Shown: piece by piece, positions 8,852-17,114 of the stretch | How the letters are laid out: each line of letters opens with the position of its first letter | Numbering within the stretch: position 1 is the stretch's first letter | DNA from: JARBUG01 sp035628915 | Lineage (GTDB): Bacteria > Bacillota > Sulfobacillia > Symbiobacteriales > Symbiobacteriaceae | DNA length: 64,000 nt | Assembly (NCBI GenBank): GCA_035628915.1 | Contig: DASPIW010000052.1 | Location: 101,061 to 165,060 of the forward strand | Direction of reading: 5' to 3' | Notes under the pieces: model-generated | The model's database searches: none | What the model was told of the DNA's origin: nothing | What the model saw: the letters and a program-made list of their open reading frames with translations, nothing else | Program-made: the position numbers and the translations under genes

Positions 8852-8876
8852 TTAGTCCTGCAATTCCCTTTGCAGG
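8852..8876 (-). terminator. Inverted repeat downstream of ruvB
   Basis: CCTGCAA and TTGCAGG arms form a short hairpin just after ruvB, next to the candidate sigI promoter. There is no proper T-tract, so it may be a weak terminator or only a structural element. Confidence 0.35.
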
Positions 8877-8883
8877 AGGAGCA

Positions 8884-9933
8884 CTAAAACAATAGACGTG
8901 ATTGACTGGGGGTTCCGTTCCCATCTGGATGTTCATTGTAGGGAAGACCTAGGTATTCGTAGGCGGCCCGGTTCGCAATCCGGCCGCGCGGCGTTCTCTG
9001 CAAGAAGCCAAGCTGCATCAAATAGGGCTCATAAACATCTTCGATGGTCTCGGATTCCTCGCTGGTTGCGGCGGCCAGCGTGTCCAGACCGACCGGCCCG
9101 CCCCCGTACATCTGGATGATAGTGAGCAGCACCTTGTGGTCTACCTTGTCAAGGCCAAGCGGGTCCACTTCCATCAGGCGCAGCCCCTGATCCGCCACTT
9201 CCCTGGTGATATGCCCATTGGCCTTTACCTGGGCAAAGTCCCGCAGCCGTTTCAGCAGCCGGTTCGCAATGCGGGGCGTCCCGCGGGAGCGCTTTGCGAT
9301 CTCCTCGGCGCCGCTCTCATCCAAATCGACTTTGAGAATTCGGGCCGCGCGCAGCAGAACCTGCTTCAGTTCCTCAACGGTGTAAAACTGGAGCTGGGAG
9401 ACTACGCCGAACCGGTCGCGCAACGGCGAAGTGAGGGCGCCGAACCGGGTGGTCGCGCCGATCAGGGTGAATTTAGGCAGGTCCAACCGCAGCGTCCGGG
9501 CGCTGGGCCCCTTCCCGAGGATGATGTCCAGGGCGAAGTCTTCCATCGCCGGATAGAGCGTCTCTTCCACGAGCCGGTTCATCCGGTGGATCTCATCGAC
9601 AAACAGCACGTCGCGCTCGGAGAGCGACGTCAAAATGGCCGCCAGATCGCCCTGGTGGGAGATGGCGGGGCCGGACGTCACCCGGAAGTTGACGCCCAGC
9701 TCCTGGGCAATGATCTGCGCCAGCGTGGTCTTGCCGAGCCCCGGCGGGCCATATAACAAGACGTGGTCCAGCGCGTCGCCGCGCTGCCTGGCAGCTTCAA
9801 TATATATGGAGAGTTCCTCCTTGACCCGCTCCTGGCCGGGATAGTCGGCCATGCGCTTGGGGCGGAGGGTCTCATCCCAGCGAACGTCTTCCGGCTTCTG
9901 AACGCCGGACAGAAAGCGATTCTCAGAGCTCAT
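8884..9933 (-). CDS. ruvB: Holliday junction branch migration helicase RuvB
   Basis: AAA+ ATPase motor that works with RuvA to drive branch migration of Holliday junctions. The 349-residue protein has the Walker A motif GPPGLGKTTL (about residues 62-71), Walker B LFVDEIHRM, sensor segment GATTRFGALTSPLRDRFG and the C-terminal winged helix with FLQRTPRGR. ATG start with GGGGGT eight bases upstream. It follows ruvA by six bases. Length and motifs are normal. Confidence 0.98.
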   Translation of the reverse strand: MSSENRFLSGVQKPEDVRWDETLRPKRMADYPGQERVKEELSIYIEAARQRGDALDHVLLYGPPGLGKTTLAQIIAQELGVNFRVTSGPAISHQGDLAAILTSLSERDVLFVDEIHRMNRLVEETLYPAMEDFALDIILGKGPSARTLRLDLPKFTLIGATTRFGALTSPLRDRFGVVSQLQFYTVEELKQVLLRAARILKVDLDESGAEEIAKRSRGTPRIANRLLKRLRDFAQVKANGHITREVADQGLRLMEVDPLGLDKVDHKVLLTIIQMYGGGPVGLDTLAAATSEESETIEDVYEPYLMQLGFLQRTPRGRIANRAAYEYLGLPYNEHPDGNGTPSQSRLLF

Positions 9934-9939
9934 GCGGCG

Positions 9940-10563
9940 TTACCCCCGGTAAAGATGCTTCAGGGCCAGGCGGACCAGCGTCTCCGTCTTCGGCTGCTCT
10001 CCCGCCTCCCGGGCCGCCTTCTCGACGGCCTGACCGGCGTCGGAACGGGTGTAGCCCAGAGCGGCAAGTGCCTCCAGAGCGTCCAGGCGGGCGTCCGGCG
10101 CCCCGCCCACGGTCGGTGCGGCGGGCACGCCACCGGGCAGGGGAATCGGTGCAACGCCAATGGCGCCCACCTTGTCCTTCAGTTCCAGTACCATCCGCTG
10201 TGCCGTTTTCTTCCCGATGCCCGGCACCCGGCACAAAGCCGTGATATCCTCGAGAGCCAGGGCCCGCCGTAGCGAGTCGGGCGTGGTGGCGGAAAGCACG
10301 CTCAGCGCCACCTTCGGACCGATCCCTTCCACCTTCAGCAGGAGCTCAAACAGATCGTACTCCTCGGCGGTAAGGAAACCGTACAGCGTCATCGAATCTT
10401 CACGAACCTGCAGAGAGGTGAATAACAGCACTTCCTGGCCGACCGCCGGCAGGCGGGACCGGGTGGAGGTGGGTACCAGACAGCGATACCCGACGCCGCC
10501 GGCGTCAACCACGGCCGAATCGGCTGTAGCGGCGGCCAGTTCGCCGCGCACGTGAGCGATCAT
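9940..10563 (-). CDS. ruvA: Holliday junction binding protein RuvA
   Basis: Tetrameric DNA-junction binding subunit of the RuvAB complex. The 207-residue protein has the N-terminal OB fold, the helix-hairpin-helix motifs VEGIGPKVAL and VPGIGKKTAQRM, and a C-terminal domain III that contacts RuvB (LGYTRSDAGQAVEKA). The second of two nearby ATGs (10563) is chosen: GGGAGG is nine bases upstream and the resulting TGATG overlap with the ruvC stop indicates translational coupling. Confidence 0.97.
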   Translation of the reverse strand: MIAHVRGELAAATADSAVVDAGGVGYRCLVPTSTRSRLPAVGQEVLLFTSLQVREDSMTLYGFLTAEEYDLFELLLKVEGIGPKVALSVLSATTPDSLRRALALEDITALCRVPGIGKKTAQRMVLELKDKVGAIGVAPIPLPGGVPAAPTVGGAPDARLDALEALAALGYTRSDAGQAVEKAAREAGEQPKTETLVRLALKHLYRG

Positions 10564-11060
10564 CAGCATCGTCCTCCCAACCGTTCGGCCAAATTGGAGC
10601 CGTGGAGCGCTGCAATCGCCACTGCCAGTGCGTCGGCCACGTCGTCCGGCTTTGGGGTCTCCTGCAGGCCGAGCAGCATCTTGACCATCGCTTGCACTTG
10701 GGCTTTATCGGCCCGGCCGTAGCCGGTCACCGCCATCTTCACCTGCATGGGCGTGAACTCCCGCACAGGAATCCCGCTGTCGGCAGCGGCCAGCAGCACT
10801 ACGCCACGGGCCTGTCCCACGTGAATGGCCGTCGTTACGTTCCGGCCAAAAAAGAGCTCTTCCACCGCAAGCGCTTCGGGCTTGTAGGTGAGCATCAGGT
10901 CAACCACGCCGCGGTATAGCGTCTGGAGCCGCTTTTCGGGCAGCATGTCCGCCGGCGTGGTCAGGGCGCCGTACGCGACAGCCCTTTCTTTGGATCCGGC
11001 GGATTCCACAATCCCGAAGCCCATGAGCGCGGTACCGGGGTCGATTCCTAACACGCGCAC
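10563..11060 (-). CDS. ruvC: Holliday junction endonuclease RuvC
   Basis: Resolves four-way junctions by symmetric cleavage. The 165-residue protein begins RVLGIDPGTALMGFG after the initiator, with the first catalytic Asp in GIDPG. It continues with the family motifs VEELFFGRN (acidic residue), GRADKAQVQ and KPDDVADALAVAI, whose acidic residues complete the RNase H-like active site. The GTG at 11060 is preferred over an upstream GTG because AGGTGG lies about eight bases upstream and because known RuvC proteins start here. It is the first gene of the ruvCAB operon. Confidence 0.96.
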   Translation of the reverse strand: MRVLGIDPGTALMGFGIVESAGSKERAVAYGALTTPADMLPEKRLQTLYRGVVDLMLTYKPEALAVEELFFGRNVTTAIHVGQARGVVLLAAADSGIPVREFTPMQVKMAVTGYGRADKAQVQAMVKMLLGLQETPKPDDVADALAVAIAALHGSNLAERLGGRC

Positions 11061-11228
11061 AAATTGCACCACCTAAAGATACATAGACGGTTCACGACGA
11101 TGATATGTTCGGGAACAAGACCCATCTCTCCTTCCCCAAGTGGGCGCCAGAGCCTGGAAGTGATCGTCAGCGAAATCACGGTTGTCTAACCTATACCGGA
11201 AGTGATATTCTCAGGTGGAAATAGCTTG

Positions 11229-12185
11229 ATGGACTACTGGAGGCGAATCGTACCCATGTCGACATCGTCCGGCCCAAATCTTTCCCGCAGCGCCCGGAAC
11301 AAGGGCGGCGGGTCAAAGGTCCTGCCCATTCTTCTGGCCGTGATTCTGCTGGCAGGCGGCGCCTGGGCACTCAAGACCTTCTTCCTGGACGGCGGAACGC
11401 CGAAAAACATCCTGCTGATGGGCGTCGATCAGGACAAGACCCGGACTGACGTCGTATTGCTCGCCCACGTTGACCCCCGCCAGGGCATCGTCAACCTGTT
11501 GTCGCTCCCGCGCGACACCTACGTCAACATTCCGTGCGGCGAGATTGAGGTCTGCTACTCCCCCGATAAGCTCGCCCATGCGCACGCCTACGGCGGCGAA
11601 CAGGGGCCGCAGCTTGCGGTGAAGACTGTGGAAAGCTTCCTGGGCATCCAGATCGACGGCTATGCCCGGGTCGACTATGACGGGTTCAAGAAGGTGATCG
11701 ACACCCTCGGTGGCGTCGAAATCCTGATCGACAAGGACATGGACTACGAAGATCCCACGCCTCCGGGCCTGTCGATTCACTTCAGGGCCAGTAAGACACC
11801 GCAGCCGCTCTCCGGCCAGAAGGCGCTGGAGTACGTTCGGTTCCGCAATGACGGCCAGGGCGATATCGGCCGGACAGAGCGAACCCGCAAGTTCCTGCAC
11901 GCGCTGATCGATTCACTAAAGAAGAACGGGAAGATCGGCCAACTGCCGCAGCTGTGGAAGGACATGGCGCCCTACCTGACCACGAATATCGACAGCGGTA
12001 CTGCGGCAGCACTTGCGCGCGTTGCTCCGAAGATCGATACCAACGCCATCACCATGGAGATGGTGCCCGGCAAGTCCGTCATCCTCAAAAGCGGCCCGTG
12101 GGTCTGGGAGGCCGATGCCGCCAAGACCCAGGTGCTGGTCGACACCCTCATCAAGAACCCGAAAAAGCCCGAAGAAAAGAAGTAA
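11229..12185 (+). CDS. LytR-CpsA-Psr (LCP) family wall-polymer ligase
   Basis: LCP proteins attach undecaprenyl-linked polymers such as teichoic acids or capsules to peptidoglycan outside the membrane. The protein has about 318 residues: a short cytoplasmic head, one transmembrane helix (near KVLPILLAVILLAGGAW) and the LCP domain with NILLMGVDQ, the basic RTDVVLL strand, LSLPRDTYVNIP, and the loop EYVRFRNDGQGDIGRTERT, all typical of lipid-phosphate binding. Three starts are possible (11202, 11229, 11256); the ATG at 11229 has AGGTGG about ten bases upstream. It stands alone, divergent from ruvC, with its own terminator. Confidence 0.92.
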   Translation: MDYWRRIVPMSTSSGPNLSRSARNKGGGSKVLPILLAVILLAGGAWALKTFFLDGGTPKNILLMGVDQDKTRTDVVLLAHVDPRQGIVNLLSLPRDTYVNIPCGEIEVCYSPDKLAHAHAYGGEQGPQLAVKTVESFLGIQIDGYARVDYDGFKKVIDTLGGVEILIDKDMDYEDPTPPGLSIHFRASKTPQPLSGQKALEYVRFRNDGQGDIGRTERTRKFLHALIDSLKKNGKIGQLPQLWKDMAPYLTTNIDSGTAAALARVAPKIDTNAITMEMVPGKSVILKSGPWVWEADAAKTQVLVDTLIKNPKKPEEKK

Positions 12186-12192
12186 AGCAGAT

Positions 12193-12225
12193 GACCGGCC
12201 GCCCTTCCGGGGCAGGCCGGTCTTT
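12193..12225 (+). terminator. Rho-independent terminator of the LCP gene
   Basis: GACCGGCC and GGCCGGTC arms around a 14-base loop, followed by TCTTTC, eight bases after the stop codon. Confidence 0.8.
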
Positions 12226-12267
12226 CGATCCTGGCAACAACTCGTGAATGCCGACGGTTACGTAATA

Positions 12268-12607
12268 ATGCGGGCCTTCGATGCGGGAATGGGAACGGGG
12301 TTTTTTCCACGGAAGGCGCGGAAGGGGACACGGAGTCGTGGCAGTGGAAGTGGGAAGGTGATATGGCCCCGGATTGGGCTGGAGGCGCTGATTTGGGAAA
12401 AACGTGGATGAAAAATACTGATGAAAGATGTTTCCGGGCCATGTCTGACCGCTCTTGCGGGATGTACTCTCTATTTTATAATTAAATATAGTATAAACTT
12501 CCCTTTACCGTAGCTTGCAGCCTGGAAATCGGCGCCATCCGAGGCCACTTCATTGTCCCATTCCGTGCCCTCCGCGCCTTCCGCGCACTCCGTGGCAAAA
12601 TGCATCC
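12268..12607 (+). repeat. Intergenic repeat element, copy A
   Basis: Fills most of the gene-free stretch between the LCP gene and the first JAMM gene. Its left ~105 bp (about 12270-12375) matches the reverse complement of 39430-39531 closely, and its right ~50 bp (12556-12606) matches the reverse complement of 39230-39280. Both copies have an AT-rich middle with ATAATTAAATA. The ends are inverted repeats of one another (CCACGGAAGGCGCGGAAGG versus its near complement at 12570-12597), so the whole could fold as one long stem. No ORF is supported. A mobile miniature element or a structured RNA are both possible. Confidence 0.8.
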
Positions 12608-12693
12608 ATTACCTCACATAAGCAATCTTTAATTACATAAGCAACGCAGCGATACATCAGTTCTGTACCGCTGCGCCATACAAAGAACCCACA

Positions 12694-13164
12694 CTACATC
12701 TCTTGCTGACGCCCACCTGCTCCCCCACGCAGGTCGTGCCACGTTCCACCCCCATCGTGAGGGGAATCCAGGAGCACATCGCGCACATTCCCGTCCTGAA
12801 TCAAGAAGGCCTTCATCACAGCGGGACCGGCCAGCGAGACGATCACCCTGATGGCGTCGGGATAGTGGACCGCAAGCCGGATGTCGTTAGCGGACGGTAC
12901 AGCCGCCGCCGTGGGATGGGAGTGGTAAATGGCCACCAATTCCTCCCCCGCCTCCGCCATGGTCCGCAAGACCCACTCCTGCTGCTCGGGATCGACTTCA
13001 TAATAAATCGGGCTCCGCCGGATGTTGTCGGTGGCGTAGGCATGCAGAACCTGCGACCCCCTCCCGGTCAGAATGCCACAGGCCTCAAAGGGTTTCTCCT
13101 CCAGACAGTGCTCGAGGATTCGCTGGATCAGGTGCTGGCCGATTACCAGACGCCGCTGCGCCAC
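12694..13164 (-). CDS. JAMM/MPN-domain metalloprotease, copy 1
   Basis: A Zn-dependent isopeptidase-like protein of about 156 residues. It shows the full JAMM signature: an upstream Glu (KPFEACG), HSH, then after seven residues S-x-x-D (HSHPTAAAVPSANDI). Bacterial members cleave after the C-terminal Gly-Gly of ubiquitin-like sulfur carriers, as Mec does on CysO in mycobacterial cysteine synthesis. The GTG at 13164 has GGGGGTGA five bases upstream; a GTG at 13173 lies within that site. It is followed upstream by a second JAMM gene and an E1-like gene on the same strand, forming a probable operon. Confidence 0.88.
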   Translation of the reverse strand: MAQRRLVIGQHLIQRILEHCLEEKPFEACGILTGRGSQVLHAYATDNIRRSPIYYEVDPEQQEWVLRTMAEAGEELVAIYHSHPTAAAVPSANDIRLAVHYPDAIRVIVSLAGPAVMKAFLIQDGNVRDVLLDSPHDGGGTWHDLRGGAGGRQQEM

Positions 13165-13225
13165 CCTTTTCACCCCCGACGATCTTTGCGTTGCCCTGCC
13201 TTGCGGGTTACTATGCCGGCGACCG

Positions 13226-13750
13226 TCAGCGTATGTCGTCCGGCTCGGCGCTCCGCTGAACGGCAGCCCGCAGGTCTCGCCAGGTGCCCGGCAGCTCCTT
13301 CTGGATCACGACGGCGTGCTCGGTCACCTGCCGGTCGACGATCTGCCAGGCCCGCACCACCGGGCGCCGGTGTGCGAGGGAGACAATCACGTAGAAAGCC
13401 TCGGGAAAGGTCGCCCCTTCGATATCGGTCAGCGAAGGAACGGGATCGGTCTTGACGTGGGAATGGTAGATGCCGATGATCTCCTGCTTGTACGCCTGAA
13501 TTTCGCGATGCGCCTGAATCAGCTGCCGCTCGTCGACCCGGTATAAGATCGGGCTGCGTTCGGCGTTATCCGTAGCAAGAGCCATCGTAACGTGGCCCCG
13601 GGCGCCGCCAAAGAGGCCGCAGGCTTCCAGGGGCCGCTCCTCCAGACACTGGTTGATCATCTTCCGATAGAGCACTTCCGGGATAAACAGCTTGCGGCGA
13701 CCGGATAGCGCATTGCGCGTCGCTTTTTTCCTGCCGAACAGCGAGAACAA
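13226..13750 (-). CDS. JAMM/MPN-domain metalloprotease, copy 2
   Basis: A 174-residue paralogue of the neighbouring JAMM protein. The metal site is complete: Glu in RPLEACGLFGG, then HSHVKTDPVPSLTDI with HxH and S-x-x-D at the standard spacing. Both proteins share the segment ATDNxxRSPIxYxVD, so they arose by duplication or belong to one subfamily. It begins with TTG preceded by GGGGCGG. It has a longer basic N-terminus (GRKKATRNALSGRRK) than copy 1. The gene lies 37 bp downstream of the E1-like gene, which suggests that both proteases act in the same conjugation or sulfur-transfer pathway. Confidence 0.88.
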   Translation of the reverse strand: MFSLFGRKKATRNALSGRRKLFIPEVLYRKMINQCLEERPLEACGLFGGARGHVTMALATDNAERSPILYRVDERQLIQAHREIQAYKQEIIGIYHSHVKTDPVPSLTDIEGATFPEAFYVIVSLAHRRPVVRAWQIVDRQVTEHAVVIQKELPGTWRDLRAAVQRSAEPDDIR

Positions 13751-13787
13751 CCAGCCGCCCCCTATGCCAGGCCGTATATCTGCAATG

Positions 13788-14621
13788 CTACCTGCGATAG
13801 CGCTCCCGACCGTGCATGTCGCATTCCAGCCGGTATTCCGTCAGCCGGGTAATGGTCGGATGCTCGCCGCAGATGGGGCACTTGGGGTTGCGATCCCACT
13901 CCACCGTGCGGAACTGGGCCTTGAGGCCTTCAAACATCAGCATCCGGCCAATGAGCGGCTCACCGATGCCCAAGAGCACTTTGAGCACTTCAAAGGCCTG
14001 CAGCGAGCCCATGACGCCCGCCAGCGCCCCCAGCACACCCGCCTCGGAGCAGGTGGGCACCGTACCGGGCGGCGGCGGCTCCGGGAAGATGCAGCGGTAA
14101 CAAGGCCCTTCGTACGGCTTAATGGTCATCACCATGCCGTCGTACTTGAGAATTCCCGCCTCGACCAGGGGCTTGCGCACCATGACGCAGGCGTCGTTGA
14201 GCAGGTAGCGGGCCGGGAAATTGTCGACGCCGCCGACGATTACATCATATTTGCTAACCAATTCTGCGGCGTTCTTTTCGCCCAGGCGGTCGTGATAGGG
14301 CTCCACGGTGATGCCGGGGTTAAGCGAGCGCATGCGTTCCGCCGCGGAGTGCACCTTGGGGCGGCCGACCGCCTGGGTATCGTGGAGCACCTGCCGCTGC
14401 AAGTTCGATGTGTCGACCACATCGCTGTCAATAATGCCGATACGGCCAATCCCGGCAGCCGCCAGGTAGAGCGCCACAGGCGAGCCGAGGCCGCCGGCGC
14501 CGACCACCAGGACGCTGGATTGTTTCAGCTGCATCTGGCCGCGGCCGCCCACTTCCGGCAGCAGGATATGTCGCGAATAGCGCTGGATCTCCTCATCTGT
14601 CAGTCGGGTGGAGAAGGACAC
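13788..14621 (-). CDS. MoeB/ThiF-type E1-like adenylyltransferase
   Basis: A 277-residue enzyme that would adenylate the C-terminal glycine of a ubiquitin-like sulfur carrier. Everything expected is present: the N-terminal arginine-finger segment QRYSRHILLPEVG, the nucleotide loop VVGAGGLGSP, the SNLQRQVLH motif, the RPKVHSA lysine, the VDNFPARYLLND aspartate, the candidate catalytic cysteine in GTVPTCSEAG, and two zinc-cysteine pairs (CYRC, CPIC). It has no rhodanese domain. GTG start with GGGGTG five bases upstream. No ubiquitin-like carrier gene is found next to it, so the partner must be encoded elsewhere. It may be moeB by function, but the JAMM neighbours argue for a sulfur-carrier pathway. 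Confidence 0.9.
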   Translation of the reverse strand: MSFSTRLTDEEIQRYSRHILLPEVGGRGQMQLKQSSVLVVGAGGLGSPVALYLAAAGIGRIGIIDSDVVDTSNLQRQVLHDTQAVGRPKVHSAAERMRSLNPGITVEPYHDRLGEKNAAELVSKYDVIVGGVDNFPARYLLNDACVMVRKPLVEAGILKYDGMVMTIKPYEGPCYRCIFPEPPPPGTVPTCSEAGVLGALAGVMGSLQAFEVLKVLLGIGEPLIGRMLMFEGLKAQFRTVEWDRNPKCPICGEHPTITRLTEYRLECDMHGRERYRR

Positions 14622-14817
14622 GTGAGCACCCCGCTTGTCCGTCCGAAAAGTGCATTCTTATCTAGTCAATGGTACAGGGGCGCGGTAATCGTGTCAACTC
14701 AGGCTGCGCCGCCTATTTCGCCTCCGGAGAGATTTGCCCGCTCCTACCATCCATCGTCAGAAAACTCCGTTAGAATAAACGGAAGGGCTGATGACAGAGT
14801 AACGGGGAGGGGCCGCC

Positions 14818-15510
14818 GTGGCGAATGCGTTGAAGCTGTCCGCTCTGCACTGGGCGCACGCCTCCGTCCGGGGGATCCGGATTCAGATTCCTTGGGACAG
14901 CAATTATCCGCAATATGGCAAGTACCACTATGCGTTTGCGAAAGGCACGCTCCGCCAGATTCTCGCATTCACGGAAGAAAACTGCCCCTATAGCGATCGG
15001 ATCGGGATCCAAGACTGGATGAAAGGTGGCAACCCCACCGACCTGCATACGGGCATCGACTGCAACGGCTTCGTCTATCGGGTGCTGGACGAGGCCTGTC
15101 GTATGACGGGCGCCCGCCCTCTGGTGCAGACCATGGGCACCACGTGCGAGTACACGTCGATTGAGGCGCTGATGGCGGGGCAGGTGGTGGTGCGGGCCCG
15201 TGACGTGCAGCCCGGCGACACCATCAAATTCAACAAGGGCTGGCACAGCGGCGTCATCATCGAGACCGTGTACGACCACCGGGGCGAACTGATCGAGATC
15301 TGGTACGCCCACGCCAGCTTTACCCGGGGGCCGCACATCGGCCACATCGTCGTCGGCGACCCGGACGCTCCGCTTACAGACGGCGCGCAAAACTGGATCG
15401 ACGACATGTGGGACTGGCTGCGCGATAACAACATCCGCGACCGGTATTTCACGTCGGTTCACTATCCTGAAGGCAACGATGCCTTCGCGGGGAGCGTGAA
15501 CCATGTTTAG
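14818..15510 (+). CDS. NlpC/P60-like putative cell-wall amidase or lysin
   Basis: A 230-residue protein that I do not recognise closely. The segment TGIDCNGFVYRVLDEAC followed by GWHSGVIIE fits the Cys and His of an NlpC/P60 (papain-like) fold, in which the Cys starts a helix and the His starts a strand. There is no signal peptide, unlike most housekeeping P60 enzymes, which would suit a phage or element-borne lysin. GTG start with GGGGAGG about seven bases upstream. Its last eight bases overlap the serine recombinase gene, so the two are translationally coupled. Function is inferred from two motifs only. Confidence 0.6.
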   Translation: MANALKLSALHWAHASVRGIRIQIPWDSNYPQYGKYHYAFAKGTLRQILAFTEENCPYSDRIGIQDWMKGGNPTDLHTGIDCNGFVYRVLDEACRMTGARPLVQTMGTTCEYTSIEALMAGQVVVRARDVQPGDTIKFNKGWHSGVIIETVYDHRGELIEIWYAHASFTRGPHIGHIVVGDPDAPLTDGAQNWIDDMWDWLRDNNIRDRYFTSVHYPEGNDAFAGSVNHV

Positions 15511-17032
15511 CACGGCCCAAGTGGATGCCAACCGGGTGGCCGTCTACATCCGGTGGTCGACGGAAGAGCAGGGAAGCGGCACGACGCTGGAGGTGCAGCG
15601 GGACGCCTGCCGCCACTTCATCAAGAGCCAGGGGTGGGCGTTCCGGGACGACCTCGTGTTTGTGGATGACGGGTACTCGGGCGGGTCGCTGCGGCGCCCT
15701 GCCCTGGCAGCGCTGCGGTCTGCCGTCGGCGGGGGCCAGGTCTGTGCCGTGGTGGTCTACAAGCTGGACCGGCTGTCCCGCAACCTGATGGACTGCGTCA
15801 ACCTGGTGCGGCAGGAGTGGTCCGGAGTTGCCCTCTTCTCCACCATGGAGCGGTTCGACACGCAAAGCTCCATCGGGCAGATGGTCTTCAACATTCTGGT
15901 CAGCTTCGCCGAGTTCGAGCGGAATCTGATCCGGGAGCGAACGATGAGCGGCAAGCGGAAGCGCCGGGAACAGGGGCGCAATCCGGGCATGCAGTACCCT
16001 TACGGCTACCGTAAAGGCGTCGACGGTGGCTTCGCAATCGCGCCCGCCGAGGGTGAAGTTGTTCGGCAGGTCTTCGCCGAGTACCTGTCCGGCAGCGGAT
16101 TGACTGCGATCAGCGACCGGCTGAACCGCCAGGGAATCAGCGCTCCCCGGGGCGGGCTGTGGCGCCGGGCGACGCTGCGGCTGATGCTGCAGAATCCGAT
16201 CTACGCCGGCCACCTCCCCGGCGGCTATTACTCTTACGATCAAGGCAGACAGAAGCGAGGGAAGGCGCCGGCCTTCCTCCTCCGTGGCGCAGTGCCTCCG
16301 CTGATCCGCCAGAGCGATTTCGACCGGGCGCAGAGCATCCGGGAGGACCGGGCGGAACAGAAGCGCTCGCCGGACCGGAGCAGTGACTACTTGCTGACTA
16401 CGATCCTGCGCTGTGCGAAGTGCGGGGGGCCGATGAGCGGCCAGAACGGCAGCGATGGCCGCCGCTATTACAGGTGTGCAAACCAGAAGGATCTGAAGAC
16501 GTGCGACAGCGGGATCATCCCCAAAGCGCTGATCGAACAGGAAGTCCTCCGGGCTGTCCGCGACCGGCTTTCCCCCGAAAACCTGCGCACCCACATCCGC
16601 AGTCTGGAGGAGCACCGGGAGCAGCACATTGCCGGGCGGCGCAGCGTAGTTGAGCAGCTGTCCGGGCGCCTGGCGGACCTGCAGATGAGGCGGGAGAAAG
16701 TCGATCTCGACTACCTGACCGGCGCGATGGAGGCCAGGCAGCACGGCCGCCTGATGGACCGCCTCGAGGCCGAGATTTCGAGCGTCGTCGATCAGCTCGA
16801 GCGAGCCAGAGCAGCCTGCACGGAGGCTGAACAGTCGTCGGTGGATCTGGCGCGGCTCCTTGCGCTGGCCGGCCAGATTGAAGATCTGGCAGCGCAGGAC
16901 CCCATGACCATCCGGTCCATTCTCCGTCAGCTGGTGGCCAGTCTGACCGTCTACCGGGAGCGGGGCCGTCATGCATGCGCCCCCATCGACCTGACCATTG
17001 CGCACAACGTCGAGTTCCTGACCCGCACATGA
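15503..17032 (+). CDS. Large serine site-specific recombinase
   Basis: A 509-residue recombinase that cuts and rejoins DNA at short attachment sites through a phosphoserine link. The N-terminal resolvase domain has the nucleophile in YIRWSTEEQG (about residue 19), then YKLDRLSRNLMD and the FERNLIRERT helix. The middle recombinase domain has NPIYAGHL, and a zinc ribbon (CAKC ... C ... C) is near residue 310-340; a coiled coil follows. Domain order and length match phiC31-like and SpoIVCA-like integrases. The ATG at 15503 has GGGGAG eight bases upstream, inside the preceding gene. No excisable element or duplicated attachment site is evident alongside, so it may be a remnant or act in trans. 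Confidence 0.93.
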   Translation: MFSTAQVDANRVAVYIRWSTEEQGSGTTLEVQRDACRHFIKSQGWAFRDDLVFVDDGYSGGSLRRPALAALRSAVGGGQVCAVVVYKLDRLSRNLMDCVNLVRQEWSGVALFSTMERFDTQSSIGQMVFNILVSFAEFERNLIRERTMSGKRKRREQGRNPGMQYPYGYRKGVDGGFAIAPAEGEVVRQVFAEYLSGSGLTAISDRLNRQGISAPRGGLWRRATLRLMLQNPIYAGHLPGGYYSYDQGRQKRGKAPAFLLRGAVPPLIRQSDFDRAQSIREDRAEQKRSPDRSSDYLLTTILRCAKCGGPMSGQNGSDGRRYYRCANQKDLKTCDSGIIPKALIEQEVLRAVRDRLSPENLRTHIRSLEEHREQHIAGRRSVVEQLSGRLADLQMRREKVDLDYLTGAMEARQHGRLMDRLEAEISSVVDQLERARAACTEAEQSSVDLARLLALAGQIEDLAAQDPMTIRSILRQLVASLTVYRERGRHACAPIDLTIAHNVEFLTRT

Positions 17033-17049
17033 TCACCCTGCACCGCCAA

Positions 17050-17096
17050 ATGACCTAAGGGGTCAGCACCCTGCCGGGCACCGACCCCCTAAGACC
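17050..17096. terminator. Inverted repeat between convergent genes
   Basis: CTAAGGGGTC-GCACCC and its imperfect complement GGG-CACCGACCCCCTAAG form a long hairpin just after the recombinase stop and before the cytochrome stop. It probably ends transcription from both sides, although its T-tracts are short. Confidence 0.55.
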
Positions 17097-17114
17097 ATTT
17101 TCACGTGGGTCCGA

